NCBI RefSeq assembly: GCF_000383675.1
Contig: NZ_KB911827.1
Span: 186,001 to 250,000 of the forward strand
Length of the DNA stretch: 64,000 nt
Direction of reading: 5' to 3'
Source of the DNA: Terracoccus sp. 273MFTsu3.1
GTDB taxonomy: Bacteria > Actinomycetota > Actinomycetes > Actinomycetales > Dermatophilaceae
This document shows positions 16,841-24,684 of this stretch, piece by piece. Position 1 is the first letter of the stretch; each line of letters opens with the position of its first letter. Position numbers and translations under genes: made by a program. Below the pieces are notes generated by a model, which did not search any database, had not been told where the DNA came from, and saw only the letters and a program-made list of their open reading frames with translations.

Positions 16841-16877
16841 GACGGCGGGGTCCCGGCACGTGCGGGACCCCGCCGTC
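16841..16877. terminator. Bidirectional terminator hairpin
   Basis: GACGGCGGGGTCCCG, 7-base loop GCACGTG, and its exact complement: 15 perfect pairs between two convergent genes. Confidence 0.8.
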
Positions 16878-16885
16878 ATCGGTCC

Positions 16886-17665
16886 TCAGGAGGCGGAGAC
16901 CGCCGAGCCCCGGTAGCGCTGCTCACGCAGCTCGAGGGCGTACGCGTCCGCACCGGGCATGCCGAGCTCCTCGGCGGCCGCGATCTCGGCCTCGACGTCG
17001 TAGGCGACCCGGACGAAGCCGATGCCGACGTGGCCCGGCGGCCCGTCGACGCCCTCGCCGGTCAGGGTTCCCTCGAGGACGACGTAGGGGGCACCCGGGC
17101 CGTCGAGCGCGTTGCCGACCGAGCCGGCGTTGAAGACGGTGATGCCGTGGTCGACGGCGAGGTAGGCGCCGTGGATGTCGCCATAGCCGACGATCGTCGG
17201 CACCGGCCCGTCGCCCGTGAACGCGGTCTGCGCGACGAAGGCGCGGTGCTCCTCCTCGGTCGTCGGGGCGAAGACGCGGTGGAACTCGCTGACCGGCGAG
17301 GCGTGGAAGAAGCGGATCGGCTGGCCGCTCAGCACCATCTCGTGGACGTTGGGCAGCGTTGCGAGCCAACGCCGCTCGTCGCCCGACAGCGTGTCGTGCA
17401 CCCACTGGCCGTGCTCCCAGGGCTGCACGGTGTCGCGCGCGATGAAGGTGTCCCAGTTGCCGCGGACGGTCGGGATGGCGCGCTCCCGCGTCATCCGGAT
17501 GCACTCCGACCCGCGGGGACCCTTGCCGATGAGGTCGCCGAGGTTGACGACGTGCTCGATGCCGCGGCGCGCGATGTCGGCGAGCACGGCCTCGTACGCC
17601 GTGACGTTCCCGTGGACGTCGGAGACGACGGCGACCCGGTGGAGGTCGCCTGCGGGTGCGGGCAC
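16886..17665 (-). CDS. Calcineurin-like metallophosphoesterase
   Basis: 259 residues with the dinuclear metal motifs VVSDVHGN (D-x-H), NLGDLIGKGP (GD), VRGNWD (GNxD in place of the usual GNHD), and NAGSVGNA at the end. The usual GHTH motif is replaced by GYGDIHGAY, so one His pair is altered and the substrate may differ from standard family members. No signal peptide. It lies 6 bases downstream of nadA on the same strand and is probably in its operon. The start is GTG. Confidence 0.87.
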   Translation of the reverse strand: MPAPAGDLHRVAVVSDVHGNVTAYEAVLADIARRGIEHVVNLGDLIGKGPRGSECIRMTRERAIPTVRGNWDTFIARDTVQPWEHGQWVHDTLSGDERRWLATLPNVHEMVLSGQPIRFFHASPVSEFHRVFAPTTEEEHRAFVAQTAFTGDGPVPTIVGYGDIHGAYLAVDHGITVFNAGSVGNALDGPGAPYVVLEGTLTGEGVDGPPGHVGIGFVRVAYDVEAEIAAAEELGMPGADAYALELREQRYRGSAVSAS

Positions 17666-17671
17666 CAGCCG

Positions 17672-18874
17672 TCAGTCCTTGTGGGTGGTGCCCGGCAGGG
17701 CGAGCATCCGGTCGAGCGCCGCCCGAGCCTCGGCGGCCACGGTCGGGTCGACGTGGATCGGGTTGACGACCCGACCCTCGACCAGGGACTCGAGCGCCCA
17801 CACGAGGTGCGGGAGGTCGATGCGGTTCATCGTGGAGCAGTAGCAGACATTCTTCTCGAGGAAGGCGATCCGCTGCTCGGGGAACTGCTGGGCGAGTCGG
17901 CGCACGAGGTTGAGCTCGGTGCCGACGACCCATGACGTGCCGGCCGGGGCGGCGGCGATCGTCTGGATGATCTTCTCGGTCGAGCCGACCTCGTCGGCCC
18001 GCTCGACGACCTCGTACTGGCACTCGGGGTGGACGATGACCCTGACGCCGGGGATCTCGCGTCGGGCGGCCTCGACGGCGTCGACGGAGAAGCGACCGTG
18101 CACGGAGCAGTGCCCGCGCCAGAGGATCATCCGGGCGTGCTCGAGCTGCTCACGGGTCAGGCCGCCGTTCGGGCGATGCGGGTCCCAGACGACGCAGTCG
18201 TCGAGGGACAGGCCTAGCTCGCGGACGGCGGTGTTGCGGCCCAGGTGCTGGTCGGGCAGGAAGAGCACCTTGCCCGTGCCGTCGACGCCGCCCACCTGCT
18301 CGAACGCCCAGTCGAGGGCCGTGCGGGCGTTGGAGCTCGTGCAGATCGTGCCGCCGTGGCGACCGGTGAAGGCCTTGATCGCGGCGGAGGAGTTCATGTA
18401 GGTGACCGGGATCGTCCGGTCGGCGACGCCGGCAGCGGTCAGCTGCTCCCAGCAGTCCTCGACCTGGGCGATGGCCGCCATGTCGGCCATCGAGCAGCCG
18501 GCGGCGAGGTCGGGCAGGATCACGGTCTGCTCGTCGCTCGTGAGGATGTCCGCGGACTCGGCCATGAAGTGCACACCGCAGAAGACGATGTAGGGCGCGC
18601 CGGGGCGGGCGGCCGCGTCGCGGGCGAGCTTGAACGAGTCGCCGGTGACGTCGGCGAACTCGATGACCTCGTCGCGCTGGTAGTGGTGCCCGAGGACGAA
18701 GACGCGGTCCCCGAGGGCGGCCTTGGCAGCTCGCGCTCGCTCGACGAGGTCGGGGTCGGACGCGGCCGGCAGGTCGCCCGGGCACTCGACGCCCCGCTCG
18801 GTGTGCAGGTCGGTGCCCTGCCCGAGCACGAGGAGGGGGAGAGGAGCCGGGGCCGATGCCGTGTCGGTCGTCAT
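17672..18874 (-). CDS. nadA: Quinolinate synthase A
   Basis: Condenses iminoaspartate with dihydroxyacetone phosphate to quinolinate in NAD synthesis. It uses a [4Fe-4S] cluster whose three Cys are in FCGVHFMAES, HPECQYEV and NVCYCSTMN. GHHYQRDEV and HLGRNTA are other family marks. The 400 residues agree with the actinobacterial type. Start at ATG 18872-18874, with TACGAT 6 bases upstream on the minus strand. nadB and nadC are not adjacent. Co-transcribed with the phosphoesterase. Confidence 0.95.
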   Translation of the reverse strand: MTTDTASAPAPLPLLVLGQGTDLHTERGVECPGDLPAASDPDLVERARAAKAALGDRVFVLGHHYQRDEVIEFADVTGDSFKLARDAAARPGAPYIVFCGVHFMAESADILTSDEQTVILPDLAAGCSMADMAAIAQVEDCWEQLTAAGVADRTIPVTYMNSSAAIKAFTGRHGGTICTSSNARTALDWAFEQVGGVDGTGKVLFLPDQHLGRNTAVRELGLSLDDCVVWDPHRPNGGLTREQLEHARMILWRGHCSVHGRFSVDAVEAARREIPGVRVIVHPECQYEVVERADEVGSTEKIIQTIAAAPAGTSWVVGTELNLVRRLAQQFPEQRIAFLEKNVCYCSTMNRIDLPHLVWALESLVEGRVVNPIHVDPTVAAEARAALDRMLALPGTTHKD

Positions 18875-18880
18875 GTGCAG

Positions 18881-18886
18881 ATCGTA
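18881..18886 (-). promoter_or_regulatory. -10 hexamer of nadA overlapping a GTATGCCG octamer
   Basis: TACGAT on the minus strand, 6 bases before the ATG. Its first three bases belong to the CGGCATAC octamer (18884-18891). Confidence 0.55.
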
Positions 18887-18918
18887 TGCCGCGCCGCGGG
18901 CTCTCAGCGCTCGGGCAC

Positions 18919-18940
18919 TTGACCTCAAGTGAACTTGATG
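18919..18940 (+). promoter_or_regulatory. SoxR/MerR-type operator upstream of the SDR-QueA-like operon
   Basis: CCTCAAGTGAACTTGATG (18923-18940) is an 18-bp dyad that differs at few positions from the classical SoxR box CCTCAAGTTAACTTGAGG. It begins inside a TTGACC -35-like hexamer (18919-18924), the typical MerR-family promoter layout with the operator in a long spacer. A second overlapping dyad CACTTGACCTCAAGTG starts at 18916. The SDR start codon is 45 bases downstream. No regulator gene is in the window. Confidence 0.65.
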
Positions 18941-18984
18941 TCTGACGCTGTGGCCATCGACCCACGACCACCACAGGAGTCATG

Positions 18985-19707
18985 ATGCCCACCGCACTCG
19001 TCACCGGAGCCACCCAGGGGCTCGGCCGCGCCCTCGCCGAGGCCCTTGCCGTCCGGGGCTGGGACCTCGTCGTCACGGCCCGCGACGCCCACCGCCTCAC
19101 GGAGACCGTCTCTGCCCTGCGCGAGCACGGTCACGACGTCGTCGGCCTCGCCGGGGACGTCAGCGACGCCGTCCACCGCGACGACGTCGCCGGCGTCCTC
19201 ACCGGGCCGGCCGGTGCGGACCGCCTCGACCTCCTCGTCCACAACGCGAGCACCCTCGGCCCGCTCCCGCTGCGTCCCCTGCGCGACCTGTCGACGGACG
19301 GCCTCGCGGCCGTGCTCGCCGTCAACGTCGTCGCGCCGCACGCCCTGACCTGCTCGCTCCTGCCGGCGCTGGAGGCCGCCGGAGGGACGGTCCTCGCGAT
19401 CTCGTCGGACGCCGGCGTCGAGCACTACGAGACCTGGGGTGCCTACGGCGCCAGCAAGGCCGCTCTCGACCACCTGACGCTGACCCTCGGCGCGGAGGTG
19501 TCCTCGATCCGCGCCTACGCCCTCGACCCCGGCGACATGCGTACCCCCATGCACCAGGCGGCGTTCCCGGGGGAGGACATCGGCGACCGGCCGCTGCCGG
19601 AGGAGGTCGCCGTGCCCGGGATCCTGGCGCTGCTCGCCTCGCGACCCGCCAACGGTCGGTACCGGGCTGCTGACCTGCTCGCGGCGACGTCGGAGGTGGT
19701 CTCGTGA
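18985..19707 (+). CDS. Short-chain dehydrogenase/reductase
   Basis: 240 residues with the SDR cofactor loop TGATQGLGRALA, a VHNAST version of NNAG, the catalytic YGASK (in GAYGASKAALDHL) and the preceding Ser in ISSDAG. NAD(P)-dependent oxidoreductase of unknown substrate, cytosolic. Two adjacent ATGs occur at 18982 and 18985; the second has AGGAG at 5 bases and is preferred. Its stop overlaps the QueA-like start (GTGA). A SoxR-like operator lies just upstream, suggesting induction by redox-active compounds. Confidence 0.88.
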   Translation: MPTALVTGATQGLGRALAEALAVRGWDLVVTARDAHRLTETVSALREHGHDVVGLAGDVSDAVHRDDVAGVLTGPAGADRLDLLVHNASTLGPLPLRPLRDLSTDGLAAVLAVNVVAPHALTCSLLPALEAAGGTVLAISSDAGVEHYETWGAYGASKAALDHLTLTLGAEVSSIRAYALDPGDMRTPMHQAAFPGEDIGDRPLPEEVAVPGILALLASRPANGRYRAADLLAATSEVVS

Positions 19708-20798
19708 CCGCGGCCATCGCGCACGTCCCGCACACCGTCTTCCGCGCCACCGACGACCTCACGGCCGACGCCCCGCCCGAGAGGAGAGGTCTCGACCGGG
19801 ACGGCGTCCGCCTGCTCGTCGCCTCGGAGCCCTCCTCCGGCAGCGTCCGGGTCGAGCACACGACCTTCGCCGCCATCGGCGACCACCTGTCACCCGGCGA
19901 CCTCCTCCTCGTCAACAACTCGGCGACCGTGGCGGGCGAGATCGACGGTCGGGTGGTCGGAGGCGGCGCCGTCGTCGTCCACGTGGCCTCCGAGCTCGAC
20001 GACTGCACGTGGGTCGTGGAGCTGCGCACCGCTCCCGACGCGTCGCACCCGGTGCTCGACGCGCTCGCGGGCGACCTCGTCGACCTCGCGGCGGGCGGCC
20101 CGCGGCTGCGCCTCGAGGCGCCCTACCCGCGGCCCGGCTCGTCCCCGACGGGACACGGCAACCGGCTGTGGCGGGCGACGCAGCTGGGCGACTGCACCCT
20201 CGCCGAGCACCTCGCGACGCACGGCCGGCCCATCGCGTACGGCTACCTCCGTTCGAGGTTCCCGCTCGAGGCGTACCAGACGGTCTTCGCCCGGCTGCCG
20301 GGCAGCGCCGAGATGGCGAGCGCGGCCCGGCCGTTCACGACCGACCTCGTGACGGGCCTCGTGTCGTCCGGTGTCCTCGTCGCTCCTGTGACGCTGCACA
20401 CCGGTCTGTCGTCCCAGGAGGCCGGTGAGGCGCCGCAGCCCGAACGGTTCGCCGTGTCGGGGGAGACGGCGGCCCTCGTCAACCACGTGCGCGACCGCGG
20501 CCGCCGGGTCGTCGCCGTCGGCACGACGGCGACGCGGGCCATCGAGTCGGCGACCGGTCAGGACGGCGTCGTGCGCGCCGCGGCAGGGTGGACCGACGTC
20601 GTCATCTCGCCCGACCGCCCGGCTCGCGTCGTCGACGGGCTCGTGACCGGCTGGCACGACCCCGACGCCTCGCACCTGCTCCTCGTCGAGTCGGTCGCCG
20701 GGGCCGACCTGACCCAGCGGGCGTACGACGAGGCGGTGGCGCACCGCTATGCCTGGCACGAGTTCGGCGACGCGGGACTCTTCCTGCCCCACCGCTGA
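19704..20798 (+). CDS. QueA-like S-adenosylmethionine:tRNA ribosyltransferase-isomerase family protein
   Basis: 364 residues. Family segments are LLLVNNSATVAGEI near the N-terminus, IAYGYLRSRFPLEAYQTVFA, PGSAEMASAARPF, LHTGLSSQE, and GTTATRAIES. True QueA makes epoxyqueuosine in tRNA. Many actinobacteria carry this divergent paralogue without an obvious queuosine pathway, so the role is uncertain. It overlaps the upstream SDR gene by 4 bases, and the pair sits behind a SoxR-like operator, an unusual context for a tRNA modification enzyme. No queG, queC or tgt is visible here. Confidence 0.82.
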   Translation: MTAAIAHVPHTVFRATDDLTADAPPERRGLDRDGVRLLVASEPSSGSVRVEHTTFAAIGDHLSPGDLLLVNNSATVAGEIDGRVVGGGAVVVHVASELDDCTWVVELRTAPDASHPVLDALAGDLVDLAAGGPRLRLEAPYPRPGSSPTGHGNRLWRATQLGDCTLAEHLATHGRPIAYGYLRSRFPLEAYQTVFARLPGSAEMASAARPFTTDLVTGLVSSGVLVAPVTLHTGLSSQEAGEAPQPERFAVSGETAALVNHVRDRGRRVVAVGTTATRAIESATGQDGVVRAAAGWTDVVISPDRPARVVDGLVTGWHDPDASHLLLVESVAGADLTQRAYDEAVAHRYAWHEFGDAGLFLPHR

Positions 20799-20920
20799 GC
20801 CCGGCGACCTGCGCCGGGACCCGCCCGGGTCGGGATGGTCGCGCCATCCGCGGTCGTGCCGCGGTCACCTCGGCTCGGGTGGGACGCGGCGCGACGCGGC
20901 CGGATGGGAGGATGCGGCAC

Positions 20921-22087
20921 GTGCACGTGATCTTCGCCCCCGACTGCTACACCGGCACGCTCACCGCGTCCCAGGCCGCGGCCGCGATGGCCGATGGCTG
21001 GGGCCGGACCGCGCCGGCCGACCGGGTCACGCTCGTGCCGCTCTCCGACGGCGGACCCGGCTTCGTCGACGTCCTCGCCGAGACCCTCGAGGGTGAGGTC
21101 CACGCCGTCGTGACCACCGACCCGCTCGGCCGCGAGGTGCCCGGCACCATCCTGCTGACGACGGGCGCGGGCGGCCGGACGGCCTACGTGGAGTCGGCGC
21201 AGGCGGCCGGCCTGCACCTGCTCGCGCCGGACGAGCACGACCCCACGGTGACATCGACCTCGGGGGTCGGCACGCTCGTCCTCGCGGCCCTCGACGCCGG
21301 AGCCCGGCGGATCGTCATCGGGCTCGGCGGGTCGGGCACCAACGACGCGGGTGCCGGCCTGCTCGGCGCCCTCGGGGTCGGGCCCGCCGGCCGCCTCGGG
21401 CACGGCGGGCTGGCGCTCGCCGCCGCGACGCCCGACGACGTCGCGGGTCTGGACGCCGCGCGTGACCGGCTGCGCGGCGTCGACCTCGTCATCGCCAGCG
21501 ACGTCGACTCGCCGCTGCTCGGGCTCAAGGGTGCGAGCGCGGTCTTCGGCCCCCAGAAGGGCGCGTCCGAGGAGGACGCCCAGCGGCTCGAGAACGCGCT
21601 GGGCCACTTCGCGAGCGTCGTGGCCCGGGTTCGGCCGCCGGCCCGGGACCTGCTGACCGGCAGCCTCCTCAGGCCCGAGCGCGAGCCCGGAGCCGGAGCC
21701 GCAGGCGGCCTCGGCTACGCCCTGCACCTGCTCGGCGCGCGCCGCGTGTCCGGGGTCGAGGCGGTCCTCGACGCCGTCGGGTTCGCCGATCTCGTGGCCT
21801 CCGCCGACCTCGTCGTCACGGGCGAGGGCACCTTCGACTGGCAGTCGCTGCGCGGCAAGGTCGTCGTCGGTGTGGCCGAGGCGGCCGCGCGTGTCGGCGT
21901 CCCGGTCATCGCCGTCCCCGGACAGTCGCTCGTCGGACGCCGGGAGGCCATGACGGCCGGCCTCTCCGGGGTGTATGCCGTTGCGGAGCGACCCGAGCAG
22001 GTCGCCGCCGCCCTCGCCGAGCCCGCCGCACGCCTCGCCGACCGCACGGCGCGCGTCGCGCGCACCTGGTCGCCGTCCACATCCTGA
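20921..22087 (+). CDS. glxK: Glycerate kinase (type 1)
   Basis: Phosphorylates D-glycerate. The 388 residues match the GlxK/GarK family: FAPDCYTGTLTASQAAAAMADG at the start, VPLSDGGPGFVD, GLGGSGTNDAGAGLLGALG, ASDVDSPLLGLKGASAVFGPQKG, and VVTGEGTFDWQSLRGKVV. The GTG at 20921 is chosen because GGGAGG ends 9 bases upstream; an ATG at 20912 would abut that ribosome site. Its position before erpA matches Rv2205c. A GTATGCCG octamer lies at 21973. Confidence 0.93.
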   Translation: MHVIFAPDCYTGTLTASQAAAAMADGWGRTAPADRVTLVPLSDGGPGFVDVLAETLEGEVHAVVTTDPLGREVPGTILLTTGAGGRTAYVESAQAAGLHLLAPDEHDPTVTSTSGVGTLVLAALDAGARRIVIGLGGSGTNDAGAGLLGALGVGPAGRLGHGGLALAAATPDDVAGLDAARDRLRGVDLVIASDVDSPLLGLKGASAVFGPQKGASEEDAQRLENALGHFASVVARVRPPARDLLTGSLLRPEREPGAGAAGGLGYALHLLGARRVSGVEAVLDAVGFADLVASADLVVTGEGTFDWQSLRGKVVVGVAEAAARVGVPVIAVPGQSLVGRREAMTAGLSGVYAVAERPEQVAAALAEPAARLADRTARVARTWSPSTS

Positions 22088-22132
22088 GCCGCCGGGCGGG
22101 GGGAGGATGCACGTTTCGAGGAGGGGGCGACG

Positions 22133-22138
22133 TATCCT
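22133..22138 (+). promoter_or_regulatory. Probable -10 of erpA
   Basis: TATCCT with an 18-base spacer to a weak GCACGT. It would give a leader of about 70 bases ending in a GAAGGA ribosome site before the ATG at 22217. Confidence 0.35.
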
Positions 22139-22216
22139 TGGACACGTCGGGAACACATCCGGCGCGGCATGGGTTCTCTCTTCCGACCCATGCTCCACGA
22201 CGTGAAGGACCAACAC

Positions 22217-22594
22217 ATGAGTGTCGAGACGAACGCATCTCCCGCCGAGGTTCAGACCGAGGCTCCCGCCCACGGTGTCGTCCTGACGGACGTCGCGGCC
22301 ACGAAGGTCAAGAGCCTGCTCGAGCAGGAGGGTCGTGACGACCTCCGCCTGCGCGTCGGTGTCCAGCCCGGCGGATGCTCGGGCCTGATCTACCAGCTCT
22401 ACTTCGACGAGCGCAGCCTCGACGGTGACCTCGTCCGCGACTTCGACGGTGTCGAGGTCGTCGTCGACCGCATGAGCTCCCCCTACCTCGAGGGCGCGAC
22501 GATCGACTTCGCCGACACCATCGAGAAGCAGGGCTTCACCATCGACAACCCCAACGCGGGCAGCAGCTGCGCCTGCGGCGACTCCTTCAGCTGA
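22217..22594 (+). CDS. erpA: Iron-sulfur cluster insertion protein ErpA (A-type carrier)
   Basis: A-type Fe-S carrier delivering clusters to apo-enzymes. 125 residues. The three conserved Cys are in PGGCSGLIY and in CAC of SSCACGDSFS. LTDVAATKVKSLLEQEG and the DFADTIEKQGFTIDNPNA stretch are typical of the actinobacterial family (Rv2204c). Neighbours are glxK upstream and adoK downstream, as in mycobacteria. A perfect hairpin ends the unit 37 bases after the stop. Confidence 0.95.
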   Translation: MSVETNASPAEVQTEAPAHGVVLTDVAATKVKSLLEQEGRDDLRLRVGVQPGGCSGLIYQLYFDERSLDGDLVRDFDGVEVVVDRMSSPYLEGATIDFADTIEKQGFTIDNPNAGSSCACGDSFS

Positions 22595-22630
22595 GCCGCC
22601 CGCGCCACGGCGCACGCCACACCGCACGTC

Positions 22631-22663
22631 CGAAGGGCCCGACCGTCACGGTCGGGCCCTTCG
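22631..22663. terminator. Terminator after erpA
   Basis: CGAAGGGCCCGACCGT followed, after a single central base, by its exact complement: 16-bp inverted repeat, folding as a long GC stem. Confidence 0.8.
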
Positions 22664-22702
22664 CCGTCGTCGGGCCGGCGTCGGCGGGGCCGCGATCCCG
22701 GG

Positions 22703-22708
22703 TAGGTT
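22703..22708 (+). promoter_or_regulatory. -10 hexamer of adoK, leaderless
   Basis: TAGGTT, 6 bases before the GTG at 22715. No Shine-Dalgarno. Confidence 0.6.
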
Positions 22709-22714
22709 CGTGCT

Positions 22715-23701
22715 GTGCAGATCGCCATCACCGGGTCCATCGCGACCGACCACCTCATGACCTTCGACGGACTCTTCGCCGACTCGCTCGTCGTCGAGCA
22801 GCTCGACAAGATCTCCCTGTCGTTCCTCACCTCGGACCTGCAGGTCCGCCGGGGCGGGGTCGCCGCGAACATCGCGTTCGGCATGGCCAACCTCGGTCAG
22901 CGTCCGCTGCTCGTGGGTGCGGTCGGCGAGGACTTCACCGACTACCGCAGCTGGCTCGAGCGCCACGGTGTCGACTGCGGCGCGGTGCACTACTCCGACT
23001 CCCAGCACACGGCGCGCTTCATCTGCACGACCGACCGCGACATGGCCCAGATCGCGACGTTCTACGCGGGAGCCATGACCGAGGCGCGGGACATCGAGCT
23101 CGCGCCGGTCGCCCAGCGGGTCGGCGGGCTCGACCTCGTCGTCGTCGGCGCCAACGACCCCGAGGCGATGCTGCGCCACTCCGATGAGTGCCGCTCGCGC
23201 GGCATCCCGTTCGCGGCCGACCCCTCGCAGCAGCTCGCGTTCTGCGACGGGCCGACCATCGCACGGCTCATCGACGGGGCCGAGTACCTCTTCACCAACG
23301 AGTACGAGAGCCACCTGGCCTGCCAGAAGACGGGCTGGAGCGAGGACGAGCTCGCCGACCGCGTCCGCGTGCAGGTCAAGACGCGTGGCAAGGACGGCGT
23401 CACGGTGCGCGTGCGCGGTGAGGAGCCGGTCGAGGTCGGGATCGCGCGCGAGGTGCGCAAGGCGGACCCGACCGGCGTCGGTGACGCCTTCCGGGCCGGC
23501 TACCTCACCGGCCTCGCGGCCGGCCTTCCGGTCCGGCGCTGCGCCGAGCTCGGCTCGATGCTCGCCACCTACGTCATCGAGACGGTCGGCACGCAGGAGT
23601 ACGCCTTGGGCAAGGGACGCTTCCTCGAGCGGCTCGCCGAGGCCTACGGTGCGGAGTGTGCCGACGAGATCGGGCCTCACATCACCTGCCCACGGCCATG
23701 A
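22715..23701 (+). CDS. adoK: Adenosine kinase-like PfkB-family kinase
   Basis: Phosphorylates adenosine to AMP in purine salvage (Rv2202c type). The 328 residues show the PfkB N-terminal VRRGGVAANIAFGMANLG, and the C-terminal anion-hole/catalytic motif DPTGVGDAFRAGYLTGL with the catalytic Asp. IAITGSIATDHLM at the start and the bacterial rather than eukaryotic adenosine-kinase spacing fit the mycobacterial enzyme. The GTG start is set by the leaderless -10. The same order, erpA then adoK then ctaC, exists in mycobacteria. Confidence 0.88.
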   Translation: MQIAITGSIATDHLMTFDGLFADSLVVEQLDKISLSFLTSDLQVRRGGVAANIAFGMANLGQRPLLVGAVGEDFTDYRSWLERHGVDCGAVHYSDSQHTARFICTTDRDMAQIATFYAGAMTEARDIELAPVAQRVGGLDLVVVGANDPEAMLRHSDECRSRGIPFAADPSQQLAFCDGPTIARLIDGAEYLFTNEYESHLACQKTGWSEDELADRVRVQVKTRGKDGVTVRVRGEEPVEVGIAREVRKADPTGVGDAFRAGYLTGLAAGLPVRRCAELGSMLATYVIETVGTQEYALGKGRFLERLAEAYGAECADEIGPHITCPRP

Positions 23702-23777
23702 GGCCGTCGCGGGCCAGGTGCTGACGGTCATCGCACGCCGCTGAGCAGCCCACCCCCACGAGAGCCGGAGCCCGTCA

Positions 23778-24452
23778 GTGCCCACGCCGCCGCCGTCCAC
23801 CCCCTGGGACTTCGCGCTCGACCGTGTGCCCCCGGGCGAGGACCTCATCGGCATCGGCGCGGACCTCGACGTCGCGACGCTCTTCGAGGCCTACACCGTC
23901 GGCGTGTTCCCCATGGGGATCGGCGACCAGGGTGCCGAGCCCATCGGGTGGTGGTCGCCGGACCCCCGCGGCATCCTGCGGCCGCGCGAGCTGCGCGTGA
24001 GCCGGTCGCTGCGCAAGGTCGTGGCGCGCTTCGAGGTGCGCGTCGACTCCGACTTCCGTGGGGTCGTCGAGGCCTGCGCGGCCCCGGACCGCGACGGTCG
24101 CTGGATCACCCCCGAGATCGTCGACGCCTACGTCCAGCTGCACGAGGCGGGATGGGCCCACTCGGTCGAGACGTGGCTCGACGGCGAGCTCGTCGGCGGC
24201 CTCTACGGCGTCGCGATCGGCGGCCTCTTCGCGGGTGAGTCGATGTTCCACCACGAGCGCGACGCCTCCAAGGTCGCGCTCGTCGGCCTGCGCGACCTGC
24301 TCATCACCGACGGGGACCCACGGCGCCTCGTCGACGTGCAGTGGCAGACGCCGCACCTGGCCACGCTCGGTGTGCGCGAGGTCCCGCGCGACGAGTACCT
24401 CGCGATCCTGCCGACGGTGCTCAGCGCCCCGCTCCCTGCGTGCTGGGCCTGA
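23778..24452 (+). CDS. aat: Leucyl/phenylalanyl-tRNA--protein transferase
   Basis: Adds Leu or Phe to N-terminal Arg/Lys proteins, marking them for ClpS/ClpAP degradation. 224 residues with the family blocks GVFPMG, WWSPDPRGIL, GRWITPEIVDAYVQLHEAGWAHSVE (split here by family spacing), GGLYGVAIGGLFAGESMFHH and VDVQWQTPHLATLG. GTG start at 23778. The 3' end overlaps the convergent tusA gene by 32 bases, leaving no room for a terminator between them. Confidence 0.95.
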   Translation: MPTPPPSTPWDFALDRVPPGEDLIGIGADLDVATLFEAYTVGVFPMGIGDQGAEPIGWWSPDPRGILRPRELRVSRSLRKVVARFEVRVDSDFRGVVEACAAPDRDGRWITPEIVDAYVQLHEAGWAHSVETWLDGELVGGLYGVAIGGLFAGESMFHHERDASKVALVGLRDLLITDGDPRRLVDVQWQTPHLATLGVREVPRDEYLAILPTVLSAPLPACWA

Positions 24453-24684
24453 CCACCTCGACGACGTATGCCGTGTGGTCGCCCACGGCGCGCGCCTCGA
24501 CGAAGCGGTGACCGCGCATCCGGCACCAGGCCGGGACGTCGTGGGCAGCGGCCGGGTCGGTCGCCAGGACCGTGACGGTCGCGAGGTCCGGTCGGTCGCG
24601 GACGAGGCGGGCGAGGCGGATGACGGGCAGGGGGCAGCGTTCGCCGCGCGCGTCGACGACGGACGGGTCAGGGTCGTCGGTCAC
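24421..24684 (-). CDS. tusA: TusA-family sulfur carrier protein
   Basis: 87 residues with the persulfide-carrying CPxP motif in DARGERCPLPVIRLAR, then the small alpha/beta fold (VTVLATDPAAAHDVPAWCRMRGH). The start overlaps the NifS-like stop by 4 bases, so the two are co-translated. In several actinobacteria the same two domains occur as a single fused protein. It contains no lysine. The tail overlaps aat. The role is probably to accept sulfur from a desulfurase, but see the neighbour, which lacks the PLP lysine. Confidence 0.85.
   Translation of the reverse strand: MTDDPDPSVVDARGERCPLPVIRLARLVRDRPDLATVTVLATDPAAAHDVPAWCRMRGHRFVEARAVGDHTAYVVEVVRPSTQGAGR

Noticed and set aside
20588-20920. N-terminal extension of glycerate kinase
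   Set aside because: The reading frame stays open but the residues are non-conserved Arg/Pro-rich, and overlap the QueA-like gene; the ribosome site supports the GTG at 20921.
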